DNA of 24,087 nt, taken from positions 1 to 24,087 of the forward strand of contig JAZOWC010000020.1 in NCBI GenBank assembly GCA_045658985.1, written 5' to 3'. This document shows, piece after piece, positions 5,725 through 13,847 of this stretch. The DNA is from RGIG3513 sp045658985. Its GTDB lineage: Bacteria > Bacillota > Clostridia > Oscillospirales > Butyricicoccaceae. The notes under the pieces are model-generated. The model saw only the letters and a program-made list of their open reading frames with translations. It was not told the origin of the DNA and ran no database searches. How positions within the stretch are numbered: the first letter of the stretch is position 1; each line of letters starts with the position of its first letter. The position numbers and the translations under genes are program-made.

Positions 5725-6843
5725 ATGACCTATTCGAGCACACTCAGACGGGATGAACAGGTGTCTCTGGAGCTTCGCAGCCTGTACGAGAGACACGGCT
5801 ACAAGAAGTTCAGCATGGGCAAGTTTGAGGAATACGATTTTTATGCCCGCAACCGTGATTATCTGGCAGGAAGCAGTCTTTTGACCTTTACCGATCTTGA
5901 CGGCAAGCTGATGGCGCTGCGCCCCGACGTGACCCTGAGCATCGTCAAGCGCACCAAAGAAAATCAGACCGCCAGCGAAAAACTCTACTATACCGAGAAC
6001 GTCTACCGCGCCGCACATTCGGCTACCGAGTACAAGGAGACCTATCAGATAGGCATCGAGCATATCGGCAAAGTCAGCCCCTACACCAGTCTGGAGATGG
6101 TGTCGCTGGCCGTGCGTTCTCTGCGTCTTATTGATACGGGCAGCATCCTCAGCCTGTCCCACACAGGATTTTTGTCGGGACTGTTTGAGGCGCTGGAGCT
6201 CACCACCGCCGCTGAGAAGGCCGTGCGCGTGTGCATCGAGGGCAAGAACCGCCACGGCATCGCCGCCATGACGGGCAGGGAGCTTTCTCTTGAGCAGGCA
6301 GAGGCCATCTATGCCGCCATGGACATCAGCGGCGGCTATCTCGACTGCATCGCTCAGGCCAAAGCTCTGTGCAGATGCGAGAGTATGACCGCATCTGTCA
6401 GCGAGCTCGAGCAGCTGTACGATGCCCTCGGCGAGCTGAAAATGAACATCCGACTGGATTTTTCCATCCCCTCGGACACACAGTATTACAACGGACTTAT
6501 CTTCTGCGGCTACGTCAAGGGCGTGTCGAGAGCCGTGCTTTCGGGCGGCAGATACGACAACCTGATGGAAAAAATGGGCAAAAAAGGCAAGCAGGCCATC
6601 GGCTTTGCCCTCTACTTTGACGAGCTTGAGAGATTCCTCAACACCCAGCCCCCCGAGCCGCTGGATGCCGTCATCATCTATGACCAAACAAGCTGTATGA
6701 CCACCGTTGCCGACGCGGTCAAGCTGCTTGTTGCCGAGGGCAAAAAGGTCTGGGCAGCCGAAGATCTGCCCGAAGGCCGAGCCTACCGCCGCCTTATCCG
6801 CATCGTCAACAATACCGTCAAGGAGGAAGAGGGAAATGCTTAA
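5725..6843 (+). CDS. hisZ: ATP phosphoribosyltransferase regulatory subunit HisZ
   Basis: A 372-residue histidyl-tRNA-synthetase paralogue without tRNA-charging function. With short HisG it forms the ATP phosphoribosyltransferase complex for the first step of histidine synthesis. It keeps class II synthetase landmarks: LRPDVTLSIVKR (65-76, motif 2-like) and SGGRYDNLM (motif 3-like). It lacks the long anticodon-binding domain of HisS; the C-terminus is short. AAGGAG lies 11 nt before the ATG, with no better in-frame start. It is the first gene of the nine-gene operon and overlaps hisG by 8 nt. Confidence 0.93.
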   Translation: MTYSSTLRRDEQVSLELRSLYERHGYKKFSMGKFEEYDFYARNRDYLAGSSLLTFTDLDGKLMALRPDVTLSIVKRTKENQTASEKLYYTENVYRAAHSATEYKETYQIGIEHIGKVSPYTSLEMVSLAVRSLRLIDTGSILSLSHTGFLSGLFEALELTTAAEKAVRVCIEGKNRHGIAAMTGRELSLEQAEAIYAAMDISGGYLDCIAQAKALCRCESMTASVSELEQLYDALGELKMNIRLDFSIPSDTQYYNGLIFCGYVKGVSRAVLSGGRYDNLMEKMGKKGKQAIGFALYFDELERFLNTQPPEPLDAVIIYDQTSCMTTVADAVKLLVAEGKKVWAAEDLPEGRAYRRLIRIVNNTVKEEEGNA

Positions 6844-7456
6844 CATCGCACTGCCAAAGGGCAGACTGGGAGACAAGGTCTACTCTCTCTTTGCCAAGAT
6901 GGGTTATGACTGCAGTGAGTTTTTGGAGGATACACGCAAATTAGTTATCGAGAATCCCGCCAGCGGCGTCAGATACCTGCTCATCAAGCCCTCCGACGTG
7001 GGCATCTACGTTGAGCGCGGCGCCGCCGACATCGGCGTGGTGGGCAAGGACGTGCTTTTGGAGACCTCTCCCGACGTCTATGAGCTGCTCGACCTCAATC
7101 TGGGCAAATGCAACCTAGCCGTGGCCGCACGCAACGGCTACGTTGAGGATACCGAGCGCACCCTGCGCGTTGCCACCAAATACGTCAACGTCACCAAGAA
7201 CTACTACAAGGGTCTCAACCGCGAGATCGAAATAATCAAGCTCAACGGCTCAATCGAGCTTGCTCCCATTCTGGGTCTCAGCGACGTTATTCTGGATATC
7301 GTGGAGACGGGCACCACCCTCAAAGAAAACGACCTGTCGGTGTTTGAATACGTTGCACCCTCCTCTGCACGACTGATCGCCAACAAGAGCAACTATCAGT
7401 TCAAGAGCGAGGAGATAGACCGTATCGTCGCCCGTATGAAGGAGGAACTTCTGTGA
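6836..7456 (+). CDS. hisG: ATP phosphoribosyltransferase catalytic subunit, short form (HisG)
   Basis: Catalyses condensation of ATP with PRPP to phosphoribosyl-ATP. At 206 residues it is the short form without the C-terminal regulatory ACT-like domain, which explains HisZ next door. It begins LNIALPKGRLGDK, has the DVGIYVERGAADIGVVGKD segment, and ends in the PRPP-binding region LDIVETGTTLKEN. I chose ATG 6836 because AGGAGG lies 9 nt upstream and the family starts at this point. GTGA overlap with hisD. Confidence 0.96.
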   Translation: MLNIALPKGRLGDKVYSLFAKMGYDCSEFLEDTRKLVIENPASGVRYLLIKPSDVGIYVERGAADIGVVGKDVLLETSPDVYELLDLNLGKCNLAVAARNGYVEDTERTLRVATKYVNVTKNYYKGLNREIEIIKLNGSIELAPILGLSDVILDIVETGTTLKENDLSVFEYVAPSSARLIANKSNYQFKSEEIDRIVARMKEELL

Positions 7457-8718
7457 TCAAAATACTCAAAAGCGGAGATGCACTGCCCCGCCGCTCCGAA
7501 GAAAAAGAACGGGACGTCAACGCCGCCGTTGCGGCAATCATCGCGGACGTACGCAGCCGCGGCGACAGCGCCCTGCTGGAGTACGGCAGGAGATTTGACT
7601 GCCCCGAGCTGACTGCCCTGCAGGTGACCGAGCAGGAGATAGAGGACGCGTGCTTACAGGTGGACGAGCGGGTCATGAGCGCACTCAAAAAAGCCGCCGC
7701 CAACATCCGCGCCTTCCACAATCATCAGAAGCGTGACGGATTTATGATAGAAAAAGAGGGCATAACCCTCGGTCAGCGCATTCTTCCCGTTGACAGAGCG
7801 GGCATCTACGTACCCGGCGGCACCGCCTGCTACCCCAGCACCGTGCTGATGGACGCCATCCCCGCATCGGTTGCGGGCGTGGGTGAGATCGTGATGGCCA
7901 CCCCCGCACAGAAGGACGGCACCATCCTCCCCGAGGTACTTGCCGCCGCCAAGCTGGCAGGAGTCACCAAGATATTCAAAATGGGCGGCGCTCAGGCCAT
8001 AGCCGCACTGGCTTACGGCACAGAGACAGTTCCCGCCGTGGACAAGATCGTTGGCCCGGGCAACGTGTTTGTTGCCACCGCCAAGCGTATGGTGTTCGGC
8101 AAGGTCGGCATCGATATGATAGCAGGCCCCAGCGAGATACTCATCATCGCAGATTCGGGCGCCGATCCCAAGGTGGTCGCCGCAGATATGCTCTCGCAGG
8201 CAGAGCATGACATGCTGGCATCGGCTATGCTTATTACCGACAGCGAGCAGCTTGCACAGGTCGTGGCCGCCGAACTGGAGAGACAGATCCCCGAGCTTCC
8301 TAGAGCCGATATCTGCCGCCGCAGCATAGACGACAACAGCTTTATTATGGTGGAGACCTCTATCGAGAAGGCTATCGAGCTGTCCAACTCCATTGCTCCC
8401 GAGCATCTTGAGCTGTGCATCCGCGATCCTTTCTCGGTGCTGGATCTGGTCAAGCACGCAGGCAGCATTTTTATGGGTTACAACGCACCCGAGGCGCTGG
8501 GCGACTATCTGGCAGGCCCCAACCACACCCTGCCTACCAGCGGCACGGCAAGATTCTCCTCCCCTCTGTCGGTGGATGATTTTGTCAAAAAATCCTCGGT
8601 CACATACTATTCCAAAGCCGCGCTGCAGGCAGTTGCCGCCGACATCGACGCCATCGCCCGCAGAGAAGGTCTGCAGGCACACGCAAAGAGCGCCACCGTG
8701 CGTTTTGAGGAGGCATAA
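7453..8718 (+). CDS. hisD: histidinol dehydrogenase (HisD)
   Basis: Zinc enzyme that oxidises histidinol to histidine in two NAD-dependent steps. At 421 residues it has normal length. Visible landmarks are GIYVPGGTACYPSTVLM, the GPGNVFVATAKR and AGPSEILIIAD stretches of the nucleotide/substrate site, QAEHD, and APEHLEL with the catalytic Glu-His pair. The start is GTG 7453, overlapping the hisG stop (GTGA), with AGGAGG 7 nt upstream. Confidence 0.97.
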   Translation: MIKILKSGDALPRRSEEKERDVNAAVAAIIADVRSRGDSALLEYGRRFDCPELTALQVTEQEIEDACLQVDERVMSALKKAAANIRAFHNHQKRDGFMIEKEGITLGQRILPVDRAGIYVPGGTACYPSTVLMDAIPASVAGVGEIVMATPAQKDGTILPEVLAAAKLAGVTKIFKMGGAQAIAALAYGTETVPAVDKIVGPGNVFVATAKRMVFGKVGIDMIAGPSEILIIADSGADPKVVAADMLSQAEHDMLASAMLITDSEQLAQVVAAELERQIPELPRADICRRSIDDNSFIMVETSIEKAIELSNSIAPEHLELCIRDPFSVLDLVKHAGSIFMGYNAPEALGDYLAGPNHTLPTSGTARFSSPLSVDDFVKKSSVTYYSKAALQAVAADIDAIARREGLQAHAKSATVRFEEA

Positions 8719-8719
8719 T

Positions 8720-9784
8720 ATGAGCAAGTTTTTGGTAGATAAATATCAGTCCATCGAGCCTTATACCCCCGGTGAGCAGCCCAAAAAAGGCAGCCTCATC
8801 AAGCTCAATACCAACGAGAGCCCCTTCCCGCCCTCTCCCAAAGCCGTGGAGGCCGTAGCCGAGGCCGCACGGGATCTCAATCTGTACAGCGACCCCGAAT
8901 GCACCAAGCTGGTCGCAGCCATTGCCGAGTATTACGGAGTCAGCACCAAGAACGTCATTGCCACCAACGGCTCGGACGAGACCCTGGCATTCTGTTTTCA
9001 GGCATTCTGCGACGGCGCTACCCCCGCCGCATACCCCGATATAACCTACGGATTTTACAAGGTCTTTGCCAAGCTCTACTCCATAGAGAGCAAGGTTATC
9101 CCCCTCAAAGCCGACTTCTCGGTTGACCCGCAGGACTATATGGGCATAGGCAGTACCGTCTTCCTCGCCAACCCCAACGCCCCCACGGGCATGGCGCTCA
9201 GCCTTGAGGATATCGAAAAGATCGCGCTGAGCAATCCTGACAACGTAGTCATCATCGACGAAGCATACGTGGACTTCGGCGGCGTGAGTGCCGTGGAGCT
9301 GACACGCAAGCTGCCCAATCTGCTTGTTGTGCAGACCTTCTCCAAATCCCGCTCTCTTGCAGGCGGCAGAATAGGCTTTGCCATAGGAAGTGAGGAGCTT
9401 ATCGACGATCTGCGCAAGATCAAATACTCCTTCAATCCCTACAACGTGGGCGCTCTGCCTCAGGCAGCTGCCGCGGCGGCTATTTTGGACAGAGAGTATT
9501 TTGAGCGCAACACCGCCGAGATCATCGCCGTGCGCGAATATACCGTAGAGCAGCTTCAGGCAATGGGACTTGCCGTGCTGCCCTCCTGCGCAAACTTCAT
9601 CTTTGTCAATCCAACCCGCATAAGCGGCGCAGAATACTTTGCCGCCCTGCGTGAAAAAGGCGTGCTGGTGCGCCACTTCACCGCTCCCAGAGTGTGTGAT
9701 TTTGTCCGCGTCACCATCGGCTCCCGCGAGCAGATGGACGCCTACCTCAAAGCCACCCGTGAGATATTGGAGGAGAGAGCATGA
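8720..9784 (+). CDS. hisC: histidinol-phosphate aminotransferase (HisC)
   Basis: PLP-dependent class I/II aminotransferase converting imidazole-acetol phosphate to histidinol phosphate. At 354 residues it has the usual length. It shows LNTNESPFPPSP near the N-terminus, NPNAPTG (151-157), DEAYVDF (180-186) and the PLP lysine K209 in TFSKSRSLAGGR. The ATG at 8720 follows GAGGAGG by 6 nt, one base after the hisD stop. A longer in-frame reading upstream only runs through hisD and is not coding. ATGA overlap with hisB. Confidence 0.97.
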   Translation: MSKFLVDKYQSIEPYTPGEQPKKGSLIKLNTNESPFPPSPKAVEAVAEAARDLNLYSDPECTKLVAAIAEYYGVSTKNVIATNGSDETLAFCFQAFCDGATPAAYPDITYGFYKVFAKLYSIESKVIPLKADFSVDPQDYMGIGSTVFLANPNAPTGMALSLEDIEKIALSNPDNVVIIDEAYVDFGGVSAVELTRKLPNLLVVQTFSKSRSLAGGRIGFAIGSEELIDDLRKIKYSFNPYNVGALPQAAAAAAILDREYFERNTAEIIAVREYTVEQLQAMGLAVLPSCANFIFVNPTRISGAEYFAALREKGVLVRHFTAPRVCDFVRVTIGSREQMDAYLKATREILEERA

Positions 9785-10365
9785 GAAGAGCCGAAGTCAT
9801 ACGCAAAACAAACGAGACCGACATCCGTCTGTGCATAGACCTTGACGGCAGCGGCAAAAACAGCATCAAAACCGGCTGCGGATTTATGGATCATATGCTT
9901 GAGCTGTTTTCCAGACACGCACGGTTCGATCTGGAGATTGAGGCCACCGGCGACACTTATGTAGACTATCACCACACCGCAGAGGACGTGGGCATCGCCC
10001 TCGGTATTGCCCTCAAGCAGGCGCTGGGTGACTGCCGCGGCATCAACCGCTACGGCTACTTCCTGCTGCCCATGGATGAGGCGCTGGCTCTGGTGTCGCT
10101 GGACGTCAGCGGCAGAGCGCACCTCAGCTGCAATCTGAACGTCAAGGACAAGGTCGGCGACTTTGACACCGAGCTTGTGCCCGAGTTTTTTGCCGCAGTC
10201 TGCCGCAACGCAGGCATCACCCTGCACATCAAGCAGCTTGACGGACTCAATACACACCATATTATAGAAGCAGTATTCAAAGGCTTTGGCAGAGCATTAG
10301 GTTCGGCCGTAGCCGTATCGGAGGCGTGGAAGGGCGAAGTACCCTCCACGAAGGGTGTATTATGA
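9781..10365 (+). CDS. hisB: imidazoleglycerol-phosphate dehydratase (HisB)
   Basis: Mn-dependent dehydratase forming imidazole-acetol phosphate. At 194 residues it is the monofunctional form, without the histidinol-phosphatase domain found in enterobacterial HisB. The paired metal-binding motifs DHMLELF, HHTAEDVGIALG and HHIIEAVFKGFGRAL are intact. It overlaps hisC (ATGA) and hisH (ATGA). Confidence 0.97.
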   Translation: MRRAEVIRKTNETDIRLCIDLDGSGKNSIKTGCGFMDHMLELFSRHARFDLEIEATGDTYVDYHHTAEDVGIALGIALKQALGDCRGINRYGYFLLPMDEALALVSLDVSGRAHLSCNLNVKDKVGDFDTELVPEFFAAVCRNAGITLHIKQLDGLNTHHIIEAVFKGFGRALGSAVAVSEAWKGEVPSTKGVL

Positions 10366-10973
10366 TAGCAATAGTGGACTATGGAGTGGGAAACCTGTTT
10401 TCCCTGTGCGCGTCCCTCCGCAAAATAGGAGCCGACGCAATCGTTACCCGCGATCTTGGTGAGCTTCAGAATGCCGACAAGATCATCCTGCCCGGTGTTG
10501 GCGCATTCGGTGACGCCATGGACAAGCTGCTGGAGACGGGACTTGTGCCCCATCTGCTGGCGCTGGCAAAGGCGGGCAAACCTTTTATGGGAATCTGTCT
10601 GGGTATGCAGCTGCTGTTTGAGCGCTCCTTTGAGTTTGGCGAAAAACAGGGCCTCGGCCTCATCAAAGGCAGTGTCTGCGACCTCGGCGCCGACATCCCC
10701 CAGAGCCTCAAAGTCCCCCATATGGGCTGGAACAAGCTGGAGATCAGAGACAAAAACGAGCCTCTGCTCAAGTACGTCAAAGAGGGCGAGAGCGTGTATT
10801 ATGTTCACTCCTTCTACGCCAAAGACTGCGCAGAGAGCATCAAAGCAGGCTCGGAGTACCACGTGTTTGTACCCGGTGTGGTGCGGCAGGGCAACGTCTG
10901 CGGCACCCAGTTCCACCCCGAAAAGAGCGGTGAGACCGGTCTTAATATTCTGAGAGCATTTGCGGAGGCATAA
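10362..10973 (+). CDS. hisH: imidazole glycerol phosphate synthase glutaminase subunit (HisH)
   Basis: Class I glutamine amidotransferase that delivers ammonia to HisF. At 203 residues it has the full triad: Cys79 in GICLGMQLLF and His185/Glu187 in FHPEKSG. The start IVDYGVGNLFSL is the family signature. ATG 10362 overlaps the hisB stop with GAAGGGTG just upstream; an earlier in-frame ATG lies inside hisB and is rejected. Confidence 0.97.
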   Translation: MIAIVDYGVGNLFSLCASLRKIGADAIVTRDLGELQNADKIILPGVGAFGDAMDKLLETGLVPHLLALAKAGKPFMGICLGMQLLFERSFEFGEKQGLGLIKGSVCDLGADIPQSLKVPHMGWNKLEIRDKNEPLLKYVKEGESVYYVHSFYAKDCAESIKAGSEYHVFVPGVVRQGNVCGTQFHPEKSGETGLNILRAFAEA

Positions 10974-11687
10974 ATGAAGATATATCCTGCAATAGATCTG
11001 CGCGGCGGCAACGTGGTCAGGCTGGTGCGCGGAGATTATGACCGAATGAGCGTGTACGGCGACAAGCCCGGTGACACCGCTCTGTGGCTGCGCGAGCTGG
11101 GTGCGCGTCAGCTTCACGTAGTTGACCTGGACGGCGCGCTTGAGGGTCAGGCCGTCAATATCGAGGCAGTCAAAGCCATCGTACAGAGCGGCTTGTTTGT
11201 CGAGCTTGGCGGAGGCATCCGCAGCCGCGAGCGCATCGAGCAGTATCTGGAGGCAGGCGTCAAGCGCCTGATCCTGGGCACCCGCGCCGCCAGAGACTTC
11301 TCCTTCGTTGAGGAGACCGTGGCAGCCTACGGCGACGCTATCGCAGTTGGTGTGGATGCCAGCGGCGGCAAGGTAGCCATCGGCGGCTGGAAGGAGATCA
11401 CCGACACCGACTCTATGGAGTTCTGCAAAAAGCTGGAGCAGGCGGGAGTCAAAACGGTCATCTACACCGATATTTCCCGAGACGGTGAGCTCAAGGGCAC
11501 CAACCTGCCCGCCTACGAGCGCCTGAGCGCACTCAGCCTCAATATTATCGCGTCGGGCGGCATATCCTTTGAGAGTGAGATCGAGACTCTGCGTGATATG
11601 GGCATCTACGGCGCGATCGTCGGCAAAGCCATCTACGAAAAAAAGCTCGACCTCAGACGAGTGATCGAGATAGCGGGGGACAAATAA
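10974..11687 (+). CDS. hisA: ProFAR isomerase (HisA)
   Basis: Beta-alpha barrel isomerase acting on the ribosylaminoimidazole-carboxamide intermediate (ProFAR to PRFAR). At 237 residues it has the paired catalytic aspartates: Asp8 in PAIDLRGG and Asp166 in YTDISRDG. The two phosphate loops (ELGGGIRS and ASGGISF) are present. Its ATG directly follows the hisH stop codon with GCGGAGG upstream, and hisF starts right after its own stop. Confidence 0.97.
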   Translation: MKIYPAIDLRGGNVVRLVRGDYDRMSVYGDKPGDTALWLRELGARQLHVVDLDGALEGQAVNIEAVKAIVQSGLFVELGGGIRSRERIEQYLEAGVKRLILGTRAARDFSFVEETVAAYGDAIAVGVDASGGKVAIGGWKEITDTDSMEFCKKLEQAGVKTVIYTDISRDGELKGTNLPAYERLSALSLNIIASGGISFESEIETLRDMGIYGAIVGKAIYEKKLDLRRVIEIAGDK

Positions 11688-12455
11688 ATGATAACCAAAA
11701 GAATTATACCCTGTCTGGACGTCCGTGACGGTATGGTAGTCAAGGGCAAGAACTTCCTCGGCGTGCGCGATATAGCCGATCCCGTGGAGCTTGCCCGATT
11801 CTACAATCAGAGCGGTGCCGACGAGCTGGTTTTTTATGATATTACCGCTTCTGCCGAGGGCAGAGGACTGTTTACCGACGTGCTTGAGCGTGTGGCGGGA
11901 GAGGTGTTCATCCCCCTGACCGTGGGCGGCAGCATCAACACCCTGTATGATTTTGACCGCGTGCTCAAGTGCGGCGCCGACAAAGTCAGCGTCAACTCGG
12001 GAGCTATACGCAATCCTCAGCTTATCCGCGAGGGTGCAATGCGTTACGGCAGTCAGTGCGTGGTGCTCAGTATGGACGTCAAGCGCGTTGACGGCGTGTT
12101 CCGTATTTTTGCAAAAGGCGGCAGAGAAAACACCGGTCTGGACGCTATAGAATGGGCAAAGCGCGGCATCGAGCTGGGCGCAGGCGAGCTTGTGGTCAAC
12201 TCCATCGACACCGACGGCGTGAGAGGCGGCTTTGACATCGAGCTGCTCTCCCGCATCTGCGAGTTTTCCCCCGTTCCCGTTATCGCCTCGGGCGGTGCGG
12301 GCAATATGCAGCACTTTTTGGATCTGTTCCGTGCCGTGCCCAACATCGACGCAGGACTGGCAGCATCCATATTCCATATGAAAGAGGTCGCTATCGAAGA
12401 CCTGAAAAAATATCTTGCCGCCGAGGGCATAGAAATGCGGAGGACACAGTTATGA
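11688..12455 (+). CDS. hisF: imidazole glycerol phosphate synthase cyclase subunit (HisF)
   Basis: Beta-alpha barrel cyclase partner of HisH, producing imidazole glycerol phosphate and AICAR. At 255 residues it has the catalytic aspartates Asp11 (CLDVRDG) and Asp130 (VLSMDVKR), plus phosphate loops TVGGSIN and ASGGAGN. The start abuts the hisA stop; the end overlaps hisIE by ATGA. Confidence 0.97.
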   Translation: MITKRIIPCLDVRDGMVVKGKNFLGVRDIADPVELARFYNQSGADELVFYDITASAEGRGLFTDVLERVAGEVFIPLTVGGSINTLYDFDRVLKCGADKVSVNSGAIRNPQLIREGAMRYGSQCVVLSMDVKRVDGVFRIFAKGGRENTGLDAIEWAKRGIELGAGELVVNSIDTDGVRGGFDIELLSRICEFSPVPVIASGGAGNMQHFLDLFRAVPNIDAGLAASIFHMKEVAIEDLKKYLAAEGIEMRRTQL

Positions 12456-13090
12456 TAAACACCCTCAAGTTCGACGAAAAAGGACTTATCCCTGCCGTTG
12501 TGCAGGATCATTTTACGGGCAAGGTGCTTACCGTTGCCTATATGAACCGCGAGAGCCTGGAGATCAGTATGCGTGAGGGCATGACCTGCTTCTGGTCCCG
12601 CTCGAGGCAGGAGCTGTGGCGCAAGGGTGAAACCAGCGGCAACCGTCAGCATATCGTGTCCATCACCGCCGACTGCGACCGCGACGCTCTGGTAGTCCGC
12701 GTCATCAAGGACGGCCCCGCCTGCCATCTGGGCACTGACAGCTGTTTTAACGACAAGATCTTTGAGAGCGAGACCCCCGAGTTTTCCATAGACGGTCTGT
12801 TTGAAATGCTGGTCGGCAGAAAGGTGGAGGGCAAAGAAGGCTCCTACACCACCTATCTGTTCTCCAAGGGCAAAGAAAAGATCCTCAAAAAAGTCGGTGA
12901 AGAATGCACCGAGGTGGTCATCGGCGCCATGAAGGACAGCCGCGAGGAGACCATCTACGAGATCTCCGACCTTGCCTACCACGTGCTGGTGCTGATGATC
13001 GAAATGGGCATCTCTCTCAACGATATCCGCACCGAACTGGCCTCCCGCCACATCGTGGACAAAAAAATCAAACAAGAAACCATGAAATAA
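12452..13090 (+). CDS. hisIE: bifunctional phosphoribosyl-AMP cyclohydrolase / phosphoribosyl-ATP pyrophosphatase (HisIE)
   Basis: Fusion of the HisI cyclohydrolase (about residues 1-115) with the HisE pyrophosphatase (about 116-212), performing steps two and three. HisI shows the metal-binding cysteines in TADCDRDAL and GPACHLGTDSCF, and WSRSRQELWRKGE. HisE shows KVGEECTEVVIGA and EISDLAYHVLVL. Last gene of the operon; GCGGAGG precedes the ATG. No histidinol-phosphate phosphatase is encoded in the window, so that activity must come from elsewhere. Confidence 0.97.
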   Translation: MINTLKFDEKGLIPAVVQDHFTGKVLTVAYMNRESLEISMREGMTCFWSRSRQELWRKGETSGNRQHIVSITADCDRDALVVRVIKDGPACHLGTDSCFNDKIFESETPEFSIDGLFEMLVGRKVEGKEGSYTTYLFSKGKEKILKKVGEECTEVVIGAMKDSREETIYEISDLAYHVLVLMIEMGISLNDIRTELASRHIVDKKIKQETMK

Positions 13091-13223
13091 CTTTTTGGTG
13101 ATTTCGCGTTTCTGCTGCATAACTGCCGCGTCGCCGTACACATAGTACTGTCAACGTGGCAGTTATTTGTATAAGCCGCGAAATCCCTCAAAAAGCAGGC
13201 TTTCGGTGATTTTGCGTTTCTGC
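13091..13223 (+). repeat. nested and alternative inverted repeats between hisIE and the transposase relic
   Basis: Arm 1 (13091-13108) and arm 2 (13177-13195) are near-complementary, built on GATTTCGCG/CGCGAAATC. Inside them ATAACTGCCGCGT (13119-13131) pairs with ACGTGGCAGTTAT (13154-13166), 13 bp with one G-U. Arm 3 (13200-13216) can also pair with arm 2. Arms 1 and 3 belong to a 19-bp direct repeat with one mismatch (13097-13115 and 13205-13223). The inner hairpin is followed by TTATTTGT and may terminate the his transcript weakly. Confidence 0.7.
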
Positions 13224-13362
13224 CAAAAGGAGATAAACGATATTAGAAAAAAATCTTCCGGTGAGGAAAAAACCCAGATTGAAAGGGTTTGATTACGGCA
13301 CGGCGGCTGCGTATTTTTTGACTGTTTGTACTCATAACAGAAAGAACATTTTGAGTAATGTC

Positions 13363-13386
13363 GTAGGGGAGGGGTTTCCCCTCCCG
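13363..13386 (+). repeat. GTAGGGG-family hairpin inside the transposase gene (copy 1)
   Basis: GTAG then GGGAGGGG (13367-13374), loop TTT, CCCCTCCC (13378-13385): a perfect 8-bp stem. It is read in frame as VGEGFPLP. Confidence 0.85.
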
Positions 13387-13520
13387 CAATTGACCGACTA
13401 TGGAAAAATCGCAGAAAACTGGATCAAAAAAATCCCCAAAAATATCGGGAGGTAAGCTTGGACAGCTATGTCATTATGCCGAACCATATACACCTGTTGC
13501 TGTCGATCGAAAAAAATGAC

Positions 13521-13543
13521 GGGAGTGGAGACCACTCCCCTAC
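13521..13543 (-). repeat. GTAGGGG-family hairpin inside the transposase gene (copy 2, inverted)
   Basis: GGGAGTGG (13521-13528), loop AGA, CCACTCCC (13532-13539), then CCTAC. On the minus strand it reads GTAGGGGAGTGG. Compared with copy 1, one stem pair is exchanged on both sides, a compensatory change. Confidence 0.85.
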
Positions 13544-13807
13544 AGTCGCCGATATAGTTGGATGGTTTAAATATCACTCGACAAAAGACATAAACCAATG
13601 CAGAGGGGCTGTCGGGGAAAAGGGTTTTCAACGGTCTTTTTATGATCACATAGTCAGAAATTGTGCAGACTACGATGACATACAAAAGTACATTTGTGAG
13701 AATCCGCTTCGATGGAGACTGGACAAGTTATATGCACCGGATAACCCGAAAGATGCTTAACAATGTCGCGGCAGCACAGAAGCAAATACTTCCAAGAATG
13801 CAAACAT

Positions 13808-13834
13808 AAAAAAGCTCCCGGCTGGGAGCTTTTT
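13808..13834. terminator. bidirectional terminator between the transposase relic and the WYL regulator
   Basis: AAAAAGCTCCC (13809-13819) pairs with GGGAGCTTTTT (13824-13834) around a 4-nt loop. It has a T-run in both directions and serves the convergent transcripts. Confidence 0.9.
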
Positions 13835-13847
13835 GGTTATCTTTATT

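Larger units (their letters stand above)
13240..13760 (+). pseudogene. broken Y1/RAYT-type (IS200-like) transposase
   Basis: The conceptual product matches the REP-associated tyrosine transposase type: N-terminal LPVRKKPRLKGFDYGTAAAY, the HUH motif in VIMPNHIHLLL, and the C-terminal QRSFYDHIVRN / YICENP block. Two lesions are visible. The expected start, 7 nt after AAAAGGAG, reads ATA (13240) rather than ATG; the next possible start is GTG 13261. The frame also breaks near 13443, where PKN is followed by a stop at 13453-13455. Shifting by -1 restores YREVSLDSYVIMPNHIH, as expected for loss of one T. No canonical slippery heptamer supports programmed frameshifting. The gene contains two GTAGGGG-type palindromes. 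Confidence 0.85.

Noticed and set aside
10056..12377. 773-residue open frame on the minus strand across hisB-hisF
   Set aside because: It is the antisense shadow of five clearly identified his genes, has no ribosome site and no domain signature.
13435..13460. Programmed -1 frameshift in the transposase
   Set aside because: CCCAAAAAT does not form a proper X-XXY-YYZ heptamer in frame, and the start codon is also lost, so degeneration is the simpler reading.
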